Shown here piece by piece: positions 1-11,504 of a DNA stretch of 64,000 nt. The DNA is from Limnoperna fortunei (lineage: Eukaryota; Mollusca; Bivalvia; Mytilida; Modiolidae). Position 1 is the first letter of the stretch. Every line of letters begins with the position of its first letter. The position numbers and the translations under genes are program-made. The notes beneath the pieces were generated by a model that was not told where the DNA came from, did not search any database, and worked only from the letters and a program-made list of their open reading frames with translations. Location: contig OX104123.1 in the NCBI GenBank assembly GCA_944474755.1, forward strand, positions 60,133,898 through 60,197,897. Reading direction: 5' to 3'.

Positions 1-1
1 A

Positions 2-601
2 TTAGGACGTGTAGGAAAGCCTTATGGGTATGTTGCCCCCAGACCTGTAGCTGAGCGTGTATCTAGACGACTGAGAGGCATGGAACCGGAGGAGGTTGTG
101 GTACCAGGTGTTCAGGTAGTAGAGGTTGCCCCAGAGGTAGTTAGAGGTGTTCAGGTAGGTGTTTTGGATGTTGTTTTTGATGAGGGTGAGGTTGTGTTGG
201 AGGAATCGGTGTCTGTTTCAGAGGAGGTTGTGTTGGATGTGTCAGTTCCTGAGGAGGTTGTGTTGGATGTGTCTGTTCCTGAGGAGGTTGTGTTGGATGT
301 GTCAGTTCCTGAGGAGGTTGTGTTGGATGTGTCAGTTCCTGAGGAGGTTGTGTTGGATGTGTCTGTTCCTGAGGAGGTTGTGTTGGATGTGTCTGTTCCT
401 GAGGAGGTTGTGTTGGATGTGTCGGCTTCTGGTGAAGCAGTGTTGCTGGATGTAGCTGGTGAGTCAGAGGAGGAGGTTGTGGAGGTGGTTACCCCAGCAA
501 CAGTAGAGGGGGTTCCCCCTTCCCCTCGGGGTGTCTTTAGGTTTTTCAGGGGTGTTAGGCCAGTATTAAGTTTTTTGTTAGATTTTTTTCTTGAAGGGTA
601 A
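2..601 (+). CDS. Partial terminal exon encoding a Val/Glu-rich decapeptide-repeat protein
   Basis: An open frame enters from the left edge and runs to a TAA at 599-601. The part before the first Met (codon at 80) is also open and reads GKPYGYVAPRPVAERVSRRL, so the true start lies outside the window. The middle is about seven in-frame copies of a 30-bp unit encoding VPEEVVLDVS, roughly 221-420. The tail is basic and aromatic (RGVFRFFRGVRP) and ends in a hydrophobic stretch. I do not recognise the family and see no catalytic motif. The repeat is strongly acidic and beta-branched, so a structural or low-complexity C-terminus is an inference only. It could be the 3' end of a host gene or of a retroelement polyprotein. 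The open repeat and open upstream frame make coding likely; the function is unknown. Confidence 0.45.
   Translation, partial: LGRVGKPYGYVAPRPVAERVSRRLRGMEPEEVVVPGVQVVEVAPEVVRGVQVGVLDVVFDEGEVVLEESVSVSEEVVLDVSVPEEVVLDVSVPEEVVLDVSVPEEVVLDVSVPEEVVLDVSVPEEVVLDVSVPEEVVLDVSASGEAVLLDVAGESEEEVVEVVTPATVEGVPPSPRGVFRFFRGVRPVLSFLLDFFLEG
221..430 (+). repeat. 30-bp in-frame coding minisatellite
   Basis: Seven near-identical 30-bp units. The main difference between units is TCA versus TCT at one serine codon, which is silent. The unit length is a multiple of three, so copy-number change keeps the frame. Confidence 0.85.
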
Positions 602-1969
602 TATAATGTGTATTTAATGTAATGGCAAAAACTTTATATATTTTTATCATTTGATTGTTTTGATTTTTTCGTATAATTTTTTTTGTTTTATATTTAAAGT
701 ACATATTCATACAATACTATTGTTTTGAAATTTGGTTTAACCTTTGACCTTAGACAAACATAAAAATACTTGTTTAATAAAAATGTCACTCCCTGATCTG
801 ACATGTCTCAAAATTTATAATGAAATAAAAATTATTTTAAACAATTTTAACAGTGCATGGTTAATTAAAATTTATATTTTGGTTGGTTGTTAAATATTTT
901 GACATTACAAAATCAATTCTTTATGGGTTAAATCTGATTATTTTTCACAATTTTTAATCAAATTAAAAAATAGAAAGATATTAAAAAATTTAAATTTTTG
1001 TAATTAAGACTATCTATATACATTTTTGGTCTATTTTTACAGAATTTCACAAACGCTGTTCATTTAACAATACTAATTCTTACTAATAAATAACAAATTC
1101 TACTAATAAATAATAACAAAATAACAAACTTTACTAATAAATGGAAAGTATTTGTGGAACATGTAATATTTCTATTTTGGTCCTGTAAATTTATTGATTG
1201 ACTAGGTGATTAATGATCAGATTTAGGTTTGGGAGAAATTTGGGAAATTTTGTTTTCATGTAATTGTTTTAATTTGTTTGTACTTGCAGACAGGGATATT
1301 AATTTTTTTCTCCATTTGTCTAATCGCAAATTATACCTGCAAAATTTCCAAGTAATTGAAAACAAAATATATTGTCCATTGCTACATATTTTCTGACAGA
1401 TAAATTTTGAAAACTTATGTATTCAAATTAGTTTTATATGATACAGATGTCTGTAAAATTCTTATTGAAAAAATAAAATATTATTAAAAGCTTTTTGTTT
1501 TTATTTATAGATGATATCAATTTGTTTTATAAACAAAAAAAAATTGTTTTGACAGCATCTTCTGAACAATCTGATTTGCAAATTGAAAAACAAATTTATA
1601 TGGCATGGAATCCATTCAATCAATTTTTTTTTCTTATTCAAAATTTCATGAAAAGTCGAATAATGGCCTGGTGATCAAATTTTGCAACAAAATTAATCCA
1701 ATATTTTTTTGGTTTTCTGCTTCAAAGTAAAAGTCTTTTAAATAATCATATTAATAAAAAATTTCTTGTTTCAATTGTTACTTGTTTGGTATTGTATTGT
1801 TTATTTTTGGAATAAAAAATGGTTCATGTATTAATTACAAAATCAGTCATTACAAAATTCTCTCAGACATTTTTTTCTGGCAATTAATTTTTTTAAGATA
1901 ATATTGTTTTTAAAAATTAAAGCTGATACATTTGGCTATTATATTTTTTTTCCACTCTACTGTTGCATG
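602..1969. other. AT-rich interval without recognisable genes
   Basis: Very AT-rich sequence with many short homopolymers and no open frame of note. It may include the 3' UTR of the exon ending at 601 (AATAAAA motifs near 776-782 and 824-830), but no defined element is visible. Confidence 0.5.
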
Positions 1970-1984
1970 ACCCCATGGAGTCCA

Positions 1985-3255
1985 TTTCATTGTGGTAGTG
2001 CCCAGTGCTCTTCAGTAGGAGTTGTCCTTAGTTTTTGTTCTTTCAGTGGTGTTTGAGGCAGTGTCAAGCTCTTTGTGGTAGTGCCCAGTGCCCTTTGTTA
2101 GGAGTTGTCCTTGGTTTTTATTGTTTCAGTGGTGTTTGAGGCAATGTCCAGCTATTTGTGGTAGTGCCCAGTGCCCTTTGTTAGGAGTTGTCCTAAGTTT
2201 GTATTGTTTCAGTGGTGTTTGAGGCAGTGTCAAGCTCTTTGTGGTAGTGCCCAGTGCCCTTTGTTAGGAGTTGTCCTTGGTTTCTATTGTTTCAGTGGTG
2301 TTTGAGGCAATGTCCAGCTCTTTGTGGTAGTGGCCAGTGCCCTTTGTTAGGAGTTGTCCTTGGTTTTTATTGTTTCAGTGGTGTTTTAGGCAGTGTCAAG
2401 CTCTTTGTGGTAGTGCCCAGTGCCCTTTGTTAGGAGTTGTCCTTGGTTTCTATTGTTTCAGTGGTGTTTGAGGCAATGTCCAGCTCTTTGTGGTAGTGCC
2501 CAGTGCCCTTTGTTAGGAGTTGTCCTAAGTTTGTATTGTTTCAGTGGTGTTTGAGGCAGTGTCAAGCTCTTTGTGGTAGTGCCCAGTGCCCTTTGTTAGG
2601 AGTTGTCCTTGGTTTCTATTGTTTCAGTGGTGTTTGAGGCAATGTCCAGCTCTTTGTGGTAGTGGCCAGTGCCCTTTGTTAGGAGTTGTCCTTGGTTTTT
2701 ATTGTTTCAGTGGTGTTTTAGGCAGTGTCAAGCTCTTTGTGGTGGTGCCCAGTGCCCTTTGTTAGGAGTTGTCCTAAGTTTGTATTGTTTCAGTGGTGTT
2801 TGAGGCAATGTCCAGTTCTTTGTGGTAGTGCCCAGTGCCCTTTGTTAGGAGTTGTCCTCGGTTTTCATTGTTTCAGTGGTGTTTTAGGCAATGTCCAGCT
2901 ATTTGTGGTAGTGCCCAGTGCCCTTTGTTAGGAGTTGTCCTTAGTTTTTGTTGTTTCAGTGGTGTTTGAGGCAATGTCCAGCTCTTTGTGGTAGTGCCCA
3001 GTGCCATTTGTTAGGAGTTGTCCTCGGTTTTCATTGTTTCAGTGGTGTTTTAGGCAATGTACAGCTCTTTGTGGTAGTGTCCAGTGCCCTTTGTTAGGAG
3101 TTGTCCTCGGTTTTCATTGTTTCAGTGGTGTTTGAGGCAATGTCCAGCTATTTGTGGTAGTGCCCAGTGCCCTTTGTTAGGAGTTGTCCTCGGTTTTCAT
3201 CGTTTGAGTGGTGTTTTAGGTAATGTCCAGTTCTTTTTGGTAGTGCCCCTTGACC
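1985..3255 (+). repeat. 83-bp minisatellite, about 15 units, with a four-unit higher-order period
   Basis: Tandem copies of a unit containing CTTTGTGGTAGTGCCCAGTG and TTGTTTCAGTGGTGTTTGAG. Variant marks alternate (GCAATGTCCAG and GCAGTGTCAAG; CCTAAGTTTG and CCTTGGTTTC). The rare variant TGGCCAGTGC occurs at 2331 and again at 2663, exactly 332 bp (4 x 83) apart, so blocks of four units were amplified together. Short open frames across it are repeat artefacts. Confidence 0.9.
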
Positions 3256-3426
3256 CTTGTTAGTCGTCCTCTGTGTTCCATGCATATTTTATTATTTCAG
3301 TATCACATACATATCTATGCTGTGTGATTCTGTTGCATTGTTGTATACATCACCAAAATATTATAGCCCAATGTTTGTACAGAAAAAAACCATTTTGTTT
3401 GTTTGTGTGTTTGTTTGTTTGAACGA

Positions 3427-3652
3427 TACTTAATGCCACTTTCAGCAATTTTTTCAGTTTTCAGCTATACCATGGCATCCAGTTTTTATTGGGGGAGGAA
3501 GCCAGAGTACCTGAAGAAAACCCCCAACCTTCGGTAGGAAAACTGGTCAATTACGATGTGAGTCGAGTACACCCTTCCCAGCCTCAGTGTTGACAGACCA
3601 TGTGATCAGCAGTAGATGAACTACCTTAACCACTCAGCCAACATGGCTCCCA
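3427..3652 (-). mobile_element. tRNA-derived SINE, minus strand
   Basis: Read on the minus strand it has the tRNA-like head with box A-like and box B-like parts, the middle body (ATTGGGGGAGGAAGCC on the plus strand) and the tail whose complement is GAAAAATTGCTGAAAGTGGC. It is diverged, with small deletions in the body. Confidence 0.8.
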
Positions 3653-4295
3653 AGAAACCATTTTGTAAATGATTTGGAAACTTCTTGAGGTTAAAATAAA
3701 GATTCTATTTTGTTAATGTGAATTTCGGGTTTAATGATATCTATATCAGCAGACACCTTTTTTAAAACATAATCTTGTCCTTTTTTTGTTCTCTTTTATT
3801 TGGATTCATCATTGATCTCCTTTTTTGCAAAATTAATTCATATCGATTTATCCAGTAAAATGTATCATGGTTTATGAAATTTATGTATTAGGATTTGTTG
3901 TTTTTTGTATGTATACATTATAATTTATTGTTGTATAGAATATATTTTTGGTATCGAGGTAGATTGGACTGTCTACATGTCACAAGACCTAAGTATTTGT
4001 TGTTAATGGCGTAATATATAGGTCTATGGATATGTTGGACGTGGCCAATTTTGTCTTTATGCCTCAAAATATAGATTTTCTCATCAAGAATTATTTTTCA
4101 GTTAATCATAAATATTTGCAAATAATTTTGGAGCGTCATTGCTATTTATTGTTTTTTCTAGTTAGAGGACCTTCAGAAATTTTGAAATAAAATTGTAAAA
4201 GGATCTAACAAATATTAAAACAAATTTTATCAACTTTGCAATTTTTGGTGAGGAAATGGTCTTTAATATCGAGGTGATGTATGCAATGATGTTTT

Positions 4296-4300
<5 letters not shown>

Positions 4301-4333
<33 letters not shown>

Positions 4334-4338
4334 AAAAG

Positions 4339-4381
<43 letters not shown>

Positions 4382-4428
4382 AAAAGAAAAAAATTAAAAA
4401 AAAAAAAAATAAAAAATAAAAAAAAAAT
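4301..4428 (+). repeat. About 128-bp A-rich tract
   Basis: Almost pure A with a few G, C and T interruptions. No retrocopied gene body is recognisable immediately upstream, so I treat it as a low-complexity expansion. Length is likely unreliable in the assembly. Confidence 0.8.
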
Positions 4429-4840
4429 TGTGCCATGTACTAATGTTTATACTTTCGTTTCAGATAATAGTTTGTAATGTTTTTAACATCAGCCGTTGTT
4501 AAGTTTTATTGACCTTGGAAGCCATATCACTGACCTTGGACATCTAAATTCAGATCTTTGGGGTTGGGTGGGGTGGAGGGAAGTCAATTATAAATTTGAC
4601 ATATTACCAGTTCAGTGCACTCTTTTTGTATGAATATTTTAAGAGGATTAGGACTATTAGTAAATTAAATTTAACATATCAGGCTTTGCATTTTCTGGGA
4701 TAATCATATTTTTTGGGATGAGAAATAAATGTATTTCTAAATTTGGCATATTTGGCTGCCAGTCCAGTGCACTTTTTTTGGTATTTTTTTCTGAAATAAA
4801 TTATAAATTTCCTTGCTACAACCTGTGGTAAACTAGTCAG

Positions 4841-4939
4841 ATGGGACGAACCGTGCCAGGACCGACCACAGAGATGATTGGGCTGTACAGATTACCAAAA
4901 GGTCCATTAGAAAAGAAGCCATCATATGAAGAAACAGTG
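4841..4939 (+). CDS. Candidate orphan exon (33 codons)
   Basis: The segment is preceded by an AG acceptor at 4839-4840 (CTAGTCAG) and followed by a GT donor (GTGGTACATATG). It is open in one frame for 99 nt and reads GRTVPGPTTEMIGLYRLPKG, then PLEKKPSYEETV. Its base composition is clearly less AT-rich than the surroundings, which supports real exonic origin. No neighbouring exon joins it convincingly and I do not recognise the product. It could be an internal exon of a gene with long introns, or a fragment left by a repeat. Confidence 0.35.
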
Positions 4940-5042
4940 GTACATATGTTTTTCATTAATTTTTTAACACTGTATTATAGTAATAAAGGTTTCATCAGCT
5001 TCTGTCATTCGGTTAATTTATTATTTAATGCATAATAAAATT

Positions 5043-5255
5043 TGGAAACCATGACTTTACCACAGATATTTGGAAGCCATGACATGTTAGTAATTTTACC
5101 ACAGATATTTGGAAGCCATGAAATGTTAGTAATTTTACCACAGATATTTGGAAGCCATGACATGTTAGTAATTTTACCACAAATATTTGGAAGCCCTGAC
5201 ATGTTATTTTACAACAGATATTTGGAAGCCATGACATGTTAGTAATTTAACCACA
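5043..5255 (+). repeat. 39-bp tandem repeat, about five copies
   Basis: Units of the form CACAGATATTTGGAAGCC followed by ATGACATGTTAGTAATTT. The last unit has decayed. Open frames on both strands here are by-products of the repeat. Confidence 0.9.
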
Positions 5256-6049
5256 GAAGTTGTATTTTATATTTACCAGTGACTGGTGTGTATAGATTTA
5301 TAATTGGTAAAAAGTTAAAGTTGGGATAATGGGGAGGGGGGATGTCGGAAGGGGGAGGGAAGTGGTACTTATATGAACAACTTAACCAGTAATGGCTATT
5401 ATTTATTTTGGTATTATAGATTTATAAACCATGTTTAAAGAAAACAAACGGGCACACTTCACAAAAACCAAAACTTAAGCAACACACACCAAACTTGCGA
5501 GTCCAGGTACTCCAGAAGGGGAAGAACCTCCTGTTCCACACAGGGAACCTATCATAACAAATTGCCGAAAGTTTTTACATTTAGTGAATTAATGCTGACA
5601 GACTTAAAACACCTCAGTAGTCAAATAGCTTGAGGATCAGCCATTTTCGTAGAAGCAGGATAATAGCTTTGTTTAGCTTTTTCTTCTGACATATGGAGGG
5701 AATGAAGCATTACATGTACAAGATTAAGAAAATCTGAGACTAAAGCATGATTTGTCCTTTCTTACTCATCATCAGAAACCCATGTACGATCATGTTCCTG
5801 CTTTGCTACCATTGTGGGCACATTTGTAGATATTTTCTCGTTTTCATTAATGTTTAATATCCTATTTTGATTGGTTGCATGTATATGAGTTTCCGACAGT
5901 GTTTCTTACTTGGTAGAGCCTTGTTAAAAATGTAGGCAGATATTATATTTGGATGTGTTATATTTTCTTATCTTGTTACTGTTACTGATCTTAGAGTTTT
6001 TATGTCTTGCATTGATTCTGATTCAGTTTTTTACTAAAATATATTTTAG

Positions 6050-6124
6050 AGATGAAGATACCACCATTTCAAAAGATGACATCATGCCAAAAAAGATGCT
6101 GAAAAACCTACTAAAACTACAATG
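6050..6124 (+). CDS. Weak candidate exon
   Basis: Bounded by ATATTTTAG and GGTAAATT splice-like signals and open in one frame (DEDTTISKDDIMPKKMLKNL). The phase does not join directly with the segment at 4841-4939 or the one at 7002-7055, so this is a composition-based suggestion only. Confidence 0.2.
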
Positions 6125-7001
6125 GTAAATTTATCTAGATACACAATGAATAATGTAATCACTGTGGTCCAAACTTATGAAACCAAACAATTTTTAAGTG
6201 CTTTGGATGTATATTTGTGCAAATAGTTTCTTATATTTTTTGGCCAATTTTGCGATTTAAAATTAAAATTGAAAGATTTCAATAAAATTATTTAACCACC
6301 ATTAGCAGACTATTTAACAGCTGAAAATTTAATGGTAAGGTTAAAAGAGGTGTAAGCAAGAAATTCATTCCATATCAGACTACTGCAAACCATTTCCAAA
6401 ATAAACAAAAACCCCTACCCAATTATCAGAGATGAACGTTTTCTGTGTATTTCTGCAATTTTTATGGACCAATTTGTTCGTTTTTGAGATGAGAGAAAAT
6501 TTGTTTAATTTTTTAAATTAAATTTTTTAAAGGGAGTCCAATTCTGATGATTTACTTCCCAAATGTGTAGAACTTGGTTAGATACTAACCATCCAGCAAA
6601 ATTTGTCAGTAAAATCAAATTGGTTTTTTTGGATGGTTCTTTGTATTTTATTCAATGACGATTAGTTAACATTGTACTGCTTGCTTTACATATTCTTAGA
6701 TACTGTAACCAAGTGAATCTTAAACCAGTTCACACTGGTACCTTAATGGAAGTTGTAAGGTATCCATAAGTTTTAGAATATATGTAAACAGAATTGGTCA
6801 ACAAAGTTCATCGTGGCTATTTTAACGGAACAGTTTTGGCAGCTCCCAACTCCCTGGCCAAAGTTTCAGATTTCTCCCCCAGGGATCTGCTTTTATCTGT
6901 GTATTATGGACTTTTTGATATAATACATGTAGTAATAATAGAAAATGATGCTGTCACTAAGGCTGCCATCTTGATAAGAGTTGTTTTTTTAATTTTTGCA
7001 G

Positions 7002-7055
7002 ACAATGATGCCAAAAGATTTTGTTACCTTGTGCTAATGTGGATTTTACAAACAG
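7002..7055 (+). CDS. Weak candidate exon
   Basis: A short segment between TTTTTGCAG and GGTAATG, open as NDAKRFCYLVLMWILQTG. It shares the string GATGCCAAAA with the region around 6085, hinting at a repeat origin. No product recognised. Confidence 0.15.
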
Positions 7056-7429
7056 GTAATGTTTGAGGGTCTTTTTTACCTATTTAAAACTATCTTGATT
7101 AGTCGACTTCAGTCTTATTGTTGATGGTGCACTCCTTCATTCTGTCATTGCATTGATTGTTGTAGGGCATATAATTCATATGGTGTCTCCATGGATTCTA
7201 GCTACTATGTATTATAGAGCATGTCAGTTTCTACCAATATACAGCAAAGTTTCTTTCTGTCCCGTTTTAAATTCTGTTACCAAATATGTAAAATCAGTGT
7301 ATTTGGAAAGACTGATGACCAAGCTTCCTGGACTTCAATTAAACTGGAGAAGCATAAAATAATCTTGGTATTTGATGTCTCTATCTTCTTTCTTTGTGAC
7401 CCTTCACATACTTTTGAGGTACTTCTTAC

Positions 7430-8345
7430 CTCTGGACATTTTTCTCTGAGATGTATTAAGGTACTCCTTCAACATCCAAATTGTGTGTTTGGGTGGGTCC
7501 TTAATTTTGTTATAATATCAAGGTAAGTCGGTATCATTTGATTGGTTCAGTTTTAATCTCCTCTGGTGTATATGATGATGTAAAAATATTTTCACTACTC
7601 CGATGAACTCCTTGGTGTCCGGTACACACCAAATCATGTTCCAAACTTCCTCTATGTAACTTCTGGACATTTTGTTCTGAGATGTATTAAGGTACTCCTT
7701 CAGCATCCAGAGTGTGTTCCGTTAGGTCCTTATTGTTTGTTACAACATTTAATACAAGGTAGGTGGGTATCATCTGTTTAATGTCCTGTTTTAATCTCCT
7801 CTGTGTACATGCTAAAATTAAAACATTTTCACTGAATCGATGAACTTCTTGGTGTCTGGTTCTTCAGCATTCTTCAGATTGTCTTTCGGTGGGTCCTCAA
7901 TATTATAAAAAAAATAATGCATCTGTTTCTTCCAAAAACTTGACTCACGCTTCTATCAAATCCAGTTTCTCCTGTTGCAGTCACTCAGCTGTTGAAATTG
8001 GCGGTCTGTGACTAAATGATCCTTCTCGAGGTAAATTCCAACAGCTATCTTTCCACTTATTTTCTATGGGTATGGTCTTGGCAAGGCTTCTGGGTCGCAT
8101 TGGACCAAAACATTTACCACATTTACTGGTACTATGGACACTCCATAGATTTGGAACCAGATATATTTAGTTATAATTTGTTCACTAGTCTGATGTACTT
8201 CTAGGTGTCCGGTACACACCAAATCATGTTCCAAACTTCTCCCTCTATATAACCTCTGGACATTTTTCTCTGAGATGTATTAAGGTACTCCTTCAGCATC
8301 CAGATTATATGTTCAGATGGGTTCTCAATGTTCTCCTCTGGGGTA
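7430..8345 (-). pseudogene. Tandemly duplicated exon-like module (about three copies)
   Basis: On the minus strand a module encoding WMLKEYLNTSQRKMSRGYIE followed by VWNMIWCVPDTKEFIGVVKI occurs around 8200-8340 and 7570-7735. A shorter copy lies at 7430-7500 and a trace near 7865-7900. Two more copies lie in the other segmental duplicate at 50,230-50,350 and 50,585-50,700. The copies differ by frameshifts and small insertions, and one in the second duplicate has an in-frame stop, so most are dead. I do not recognise the domain. Repeated copying of one small exon with flanking intron is the simplest reading. Confidence 0.4.
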
Positions 8346-8414
8346 TATCCTGATATTAAAACATTTTTTGCCAACATTTTATCCATGTTTGACCTTTTTT
8401 TCACACCACCTAAT

Positions 8415-9074
8415 CTACAACTTGATCTTGAACACTTTAAATTCACTCTTTCAACCCAATTCCTCGCTTTGCGTAATTAAGCCAGCCTTACTACTTGTAG
8501 GTATGACTTGGACACTTTGTCCATCCGATACTTCAATACAGTTGTCATCATGTTCCTCTGTGTTATCCGATTTCTTGCCAAACAACTGTTTTATAGCCTG
8601 AGCATCGAAAAAACTTGAAATGCTTACACTGTTGCTGGTTCCTTGACTGATTTCCATGCTTACACTGTTGCTGGTTCCTTGACTGATTTCCATGCTTACA
8701 CTGTTGCTGGTTCCTTGACTGATTTCCATGCTTACACTGTTGCTGGTTCCTTGACTGATTTCCATGCTTACACTGTTGCTGGTTCCTTGACTGATTTCCA
8801 TGCTTACACTGTTGCTGGTTCCTTGACTGATTTCCATGCTTACACTGTTGCTGGTTCCTTGACTGATTTCCATGCTTACACTGTTGCTGGTTCCTTGACT
8901 GATTTCCATGCTTACACTGTTGCTGGTTCCTTGACTGATTTCCATGCTTACACTGTTGCTGGTTACTTGACTGATTTCCAGAAATGCTTACACTGTTGCT
9001 GGTTACTTGACTGATTTCCAGAAATTTCCATTTGTACTCCCATTTGCTCGATTACTCTGTGCATCTTTTGTCAT
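8415..9074 (-). pseudogene. Small single-exon gene remnant, copy A, inflated by a 36-bp repeat
   Basis: The minus-strand frame starts at an ATG at 9072-9074, is interrupted by the array, and then reads SFFDAQAIKQLFGKKSDNTE and VIPTSSKAGLITQSEELG before a stop at 8451-8453. Comparison with the other duplicate (50,819-51,120) shows that the original product was about 100 residues and ended in a basic tail (RKRKFKVFKIKL). Copy A lost that tail to a nonsense change. Its N-terminal half was taken over by about eleven copies of a 12-residue unit (MEISQGTSNSVS). No known domain recognised. Confidence 0.45.
8617..9030 (-). repeat. 36-bp coding-frame minisatellite, about 11 copies
   Basis: Plus-strand unit CTTACACTGTTGCTGGTTCC then TTGACTGATTTCCATG. 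The first nine or so copies are almost identical; the last two carry TTACTTG and an AGAA insertion. In the homologous copy at 51,020-51,060 there is only about one unit, so this expansion happened after the duplication. Confidence 0.9.
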
Positions 9075-9239
9075 TTTGTCTCATTGAACACTTCTTGTGA
9101 ATCTTCTGCATGGTGGCTCCCTTTTTTCTCTGTATATGTTGAATAGATTGAAAGGTCAAAATTAGTACAGTATTAAATAACATATATTTTTTTATTCTTC
9201 ATGCATGGATTGGAGCAATCATACCATAAAAGGAGAGGA

Positions 9240-9490
9240 GACCTTGCTGTGTCCTGGTGGAACGGCCTTAGAGGTTCAGATGGTGATGCAATAGACTGGT
9301 AAATTTATTTTCTTTTCTTTAACAATTCATATATGCATAAAATAGGTTTGTGTTCAAATAATTATATGTTGATTCTGCAGAATATTGTTTATTTGATCAA
9401 ACCGAAGACATTACCTTTGTTTCTCCAGTATGCATACATCAGTAGGAAAGTAGGGCAGTGATGGGTTGATGTGGATAGTAATAAGGTACC
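9240..9490 (+). other. Splice-bounded segments, decayed
   Basis: Two segments keep AG/GT borders in both duplicates: one ending at GACTGGTAAAT (9298-9304) and one running from TCTGCAG (to 9381) to AATAAGGTACC (9480-9490). The second is open in copy B (NIVDFIKPKTFTLFLQYAYI) but carries a TGA in copy A near 9461. The two do not join in a consistent phase, so I do not model a gene. Confidence 0.2.
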
Positions 9491-9499
9491 TAAAAACTC

Positions 9500-9632
9500 C
9501 TGTTCAACTTACGAAGGTCGGGAGTTTTCTCCCGGTACTCCGGCTTCCTCTCCCAATAAAAACTGGATGCCACGATATAGCTGAAAAATTGCTGAAAGTG
9601 GCGTTAAACACCATCAAACAAAAAAACATCAA
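9500..9632 (+). mobile_element. 3' half of the tRNA-derived SINE (shared with copy B)
   Basis: Contains CCCGGTACTCCGGCTTCCTC, AAAAACTGGATGCC and the diagnostic tail GAAAAATTGCTGAAAGTGGC, ending in a CAAACAAAAAAAC run. The head is missing. The same truncated copy is at 51,445-51,565, so it was present before the duplication. Confidence 0.85.
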
Positions 9633-10083
9633 CTTGGGATGGTTTTTCATATATGAAAATCTAATTAAACAATTTGGTTTTAAACACTGAAATGATACAA
9701 ATATGTTTGATTCAGTAGTTACAACATCAGCATTCATGACTCACATATCATTCCTGTTATAAAATTAAATCATTTCAGAATAAAAAAAACGTTGGTGAGA
9801 AAATATATTGTGGTTATTTATTAAACAGATTTCTTATTGGCAGTTGAGTTATGCTATGGTGCAAAGCCATTACGTTCCTGATTTGTGAAAGACCATGCAC
9901 AAATGAAAATAATGGTGTTATGTATTGAAAAATCAAACCAAGAATTGAAAGTAAAATGTATCAAAATTAATTCAAAGTGGATTGAATTATCTCCCCTTAT
10001 TACATACATAATCCATGTGTCTCATTCACAATATTGGGACAGTAGTATTTTAATAATAATTGTATGTAATTTATTGTTTAAAG

Positions 10084-10150
10084 GATGAGAAGAGGATTAG
10101 ACTGACAGAAGAAGAGGACAACTGCTGCATAATTTGGATGCCTGATAACA
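10084..10150 (+). CDS. Weak candidate exon, tandem relative at 10,742
   Basis: An AG acceptor and a donor (ACAGGTATTTA) enclose a frame reading DEKRIRLTEEEDNCCIIWMP. A related segment with the same borders lies about 660 bp downstream (10,742-10,820). Both recur in copy B (52,018-52,086 and 52,782-52,860), where the first has an in-frame stop. Local tandem duplication of one exon plus intron is likely. No product recognised. Confidence 0.2.
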
Positions 10151-11504
10151 GGTATTTAAACTTACATATACATTTATAATTATAATTATCTCCCTTGTCT
10201 TTCTACCACCCTTTGATTGATTTAAGGCAAATTTAGAAGCAAAACATATAAATGATTGCAATAAAAAACTTTATCATGGACATTTAAGGATGTATAGATT
10301 TTGATTAATATTCCATATATAGTCTTGACAAGATTTTAGTTTATCTATACTGGTGTCTATACTACTATCAAGATGTTACTTTATCTATACTACTAAAAAT
10401 ATGAGATGCCAATGGCATTTGTAGCTGCATGGCATTTCAACGACAAGTCAAATGTTTAGACTTTATATACGAGTCTGAGACCATCTTACAGATTGAAACT
10501 TTTATTATCCCAGATGTTTTTGTATTCCTATTTTAATTAAAATTTTTTAAAGACAGAAAAATTTTGGTAGGAAGTGAGACCCCGTGAAAGATTGCTACAA
10601 ACTTTAATACAATTTTAAGTATCACAGGATTGGGTAATAAGAAAAGATTATTGCTAGAAATTGTCAAGGAAAAGGACATAATTGTAAAGGAAGTAAGTTA
10701 TTGTGATTGGATAAAATCTTTTATGAAATTTATCTTTAAAAGCATGTAAAGAGGATGAGAATGGCAGATGGAGAGGACACCTACTGAAGAAGACAAAAAT
10801 TGTGATGCATGTTGGACAGGTATCTGCCAATATATGCATAATTATAATTCATTCCCATGTCTTTTTACTCTCCTTTATTTTCATTTTTTACATGGATTTC
10901 ATGTGGCAGTCCAAATTATTTTCCGATTGGTCCATACTGTGTCATTGTGGATTCATTGTTTGTAAACTGCTAATACATCAATCAATCAAAGAGTACAAAT
11001 AGCTGATAAGTAATGAACAGCTACTGTATATCACATATTAGACAACTTTCTTGGAGAACATCTTTGCATTCCTGGGAACAGGGATTCCAACCAATTGTTG
11101 CATCCTTGTCCCAAAGGTAAAGTTCCCAGATGGATTCCTGGTTAGCATTACTAAATATGATCTGTTGGACAGTATAACAATCAAGTTAGATTTGCCTGGC
11201 TAGTGTTTTGGTGTATATAATGTGCTGGTTAGTAAAAGAAACTTAATGAATTTGATTTTGGTTATTTTATTTGTCGGACTTCTATTTTATAAAATATTAT
11301 CTATTTTATATTACAGGTTACTAAATGAAGATCTGCTTCATGAACATTTGACCCAGAAGCTGTGATATTTTCATGACGAGGAAATGAACATGTGATATTA
11401 GAAACTGGAGATTTAATAACAGCAGCAATAATGGAATATGTCACAGCCGAGCAGAAAATTAACATTAAGAGCATGTTTATAGTAAACAAGATAAGACATC
11501 CAAC

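Noticed and set aside
2725..2931. Cysteine-rich 68-residue frame
   Set aside because: Generated by the 83-bp minisatellite; it stops where the units vary.
4301..4428. Poly(A) tail of a processed gene copy
   Set aside because: No gene-like sequence or target duplication is visible around the tract.
5005..5242. Repetitive frames on both strands
   Set aside because: A consequence of the 39-bp repeat, whose length is a multiple of three.
9240..9490. Two-exon coding model in the duplicate
   Set aside because: Phases of the two segments are incompatible in both copies, and copy A has a stop in the second.
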